From: Caryophanales bacterium UBA2298
GTDB taxonomy: Bacteria; Bacillota_I; Bacilli_A; Izemoplasmatales; Hujiaoplasmataceae
Direction: 5' to 3'
DNA length: 34,289 nucleotides
Assembly: GCA_002345425.1 (NCBI GenBank)
Contig: DDWA01000014.1
Location: 1 to 34,289, forward strand
Part shown: positions 34,064-34,289 of the stretch, piece after piece
How the letters are laid out: each line of letters opens with the position of its first letter
Position numbering within the stretch: the stretch's first letter is position 1
The notes under the pieces: generated by a model
The model's input: only the letters and a program-made list of their open reading frames with translations
Database searches by the model: none
What the model was told of the DNA's origin: nothing
Made by a program: the position numbers and the translations under genes

Positions 34064-34200
34064 AATGAAAAGAACAAAAATAATTCTTACGAATTATACT
34101 TTTAAAACGATTACTTACTAAATAAGTAAGTACGCTTAGGCGTGTTCCAACCTCTAGACCCTATCCAACCGGCTTCAGGCTTACCTTTTCTCAATATATT
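34064..34200 (-). ncRNA. candidate omega RNA / right end of an IS200/IS605-type element
   Basis: The minus strand covers the last 30 codons of tnpB and two hairpins: TACTTACT / AGTAAGTA (34112-34132) over the stop codon, and ATAATTC / GAATTAT with a TTAC-type loop (34080-34097), followed by a T-rich stretch. In known TnpB elements the guide RNA overlaps the 3' end of the gene and ends at the element boundary, with the guide just beyond. The end point is not fixed by the sequence alone, and the last hairpin could also be a simple terminator. Confidence 0.4.
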
Positions 34201-34289
34201 CAATGCTGCATTTAAATCTGCATTGATTAGCACATTATCTTTACTTATATATAATCCTCTTTTTATCCTTCTACCACTAAAGCTTTCTT
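34111..34289 (-). CDS. tnpB: TnpB (IS200/IS605 OrfB) RNA-guided nuclease, C-terminal part
   Basis: The last 58 residues of a TnpB protein enter from the right edge: ESFSGRRIKRGLYISKD, then VLINADLNAALNILRKGKPE, ending RTYLFSK. NADLNAALN carries the third RuvC aspartate of this family. TnpB cuts DNA next to a short motif under guidance of an RNA made from the element end. The 5' part, other catalytic residues and the left end lie outside, so I cannot say whether the gene is intact. It is the only clear mobile-element trace in the window. Confidence 0.85.
   Translation of the reverse strand, partial: ESFSGRRIKRGLYISKDNVLINADLNAALNILRKGKPEAGWIGSRGWNTPKRTYLFSK

Overview
The window comes from an AT-rich, low-GC Gram-positive lineage that uses the standard stop codons: tryptophan is written TGG, and the one in-frame TGA I found lies in a broken gene. 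Two blocks follow the Bacillus-type order: cysS-mrnC-rlmB-sigH-rpmG-secE-nusG, and rplK-rplA-rplJ-rplL-ybxB-rpoB-rpoC. A 161-residue three-span SecE, single-chain ABC exporters and a giant surface protein point towards an Acholeplasma/Izemoplasma/Haloplasma-like member of the Mollicutes or a close relative. That placement is inference.

Layout. Positions 1-8102 (minus strand) hold the ribosomal protein and RNA polymerase operon, with recognisable autoregulatory leaders: an L1-type site before rplK and a second before rplA, an L10 leader with attenuator before rplJ, a terminator after rplL and a separate strong promoter for rpoB. Positions 8131-21984 are an accessory insert between nusG and rplK, genes that are usually adjacent. 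It carries two fused ATPase-FtsX exporters, a TPR-GGDEF protein and, divergently, a 2344-residue protein with a CvpA-like membrane domain followed by about twenty repeats with a 91-residue period. Positions 21985-26416 (minus) hold nusG back to cysS.

Positions 26574-29712 (plus) hold a decayed ABC exporter (ATPase with an internal deletion, a stop and frameshifts; permease frameshifted near its start) followed by an intact large membrane protein of unknown role. Positions 29783-33989 (minus) hold a cold-shock protein, RmuC, cardiolipin synthase and a two-module DUF1508 (YegP-like) protein. The right edge cuts a TnpB gene of the IS200/IS605 group, whose 3' end and downstream hairpins look like an omega RNA region.

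The most unusual item is the giant repeat protein. Its core period is 273 nt (occasionally 270), its units form a higher-order A-B-C array with a chimeric unit that looks like an unequal crossover, and duplicate units differ over one 24-codon stretch only at silent positions. Topology reasoning puts the repeats outside the cell. The neighbouring GGDEF protein and exporters may be functionally linked to it, but the sequence does not prove this.
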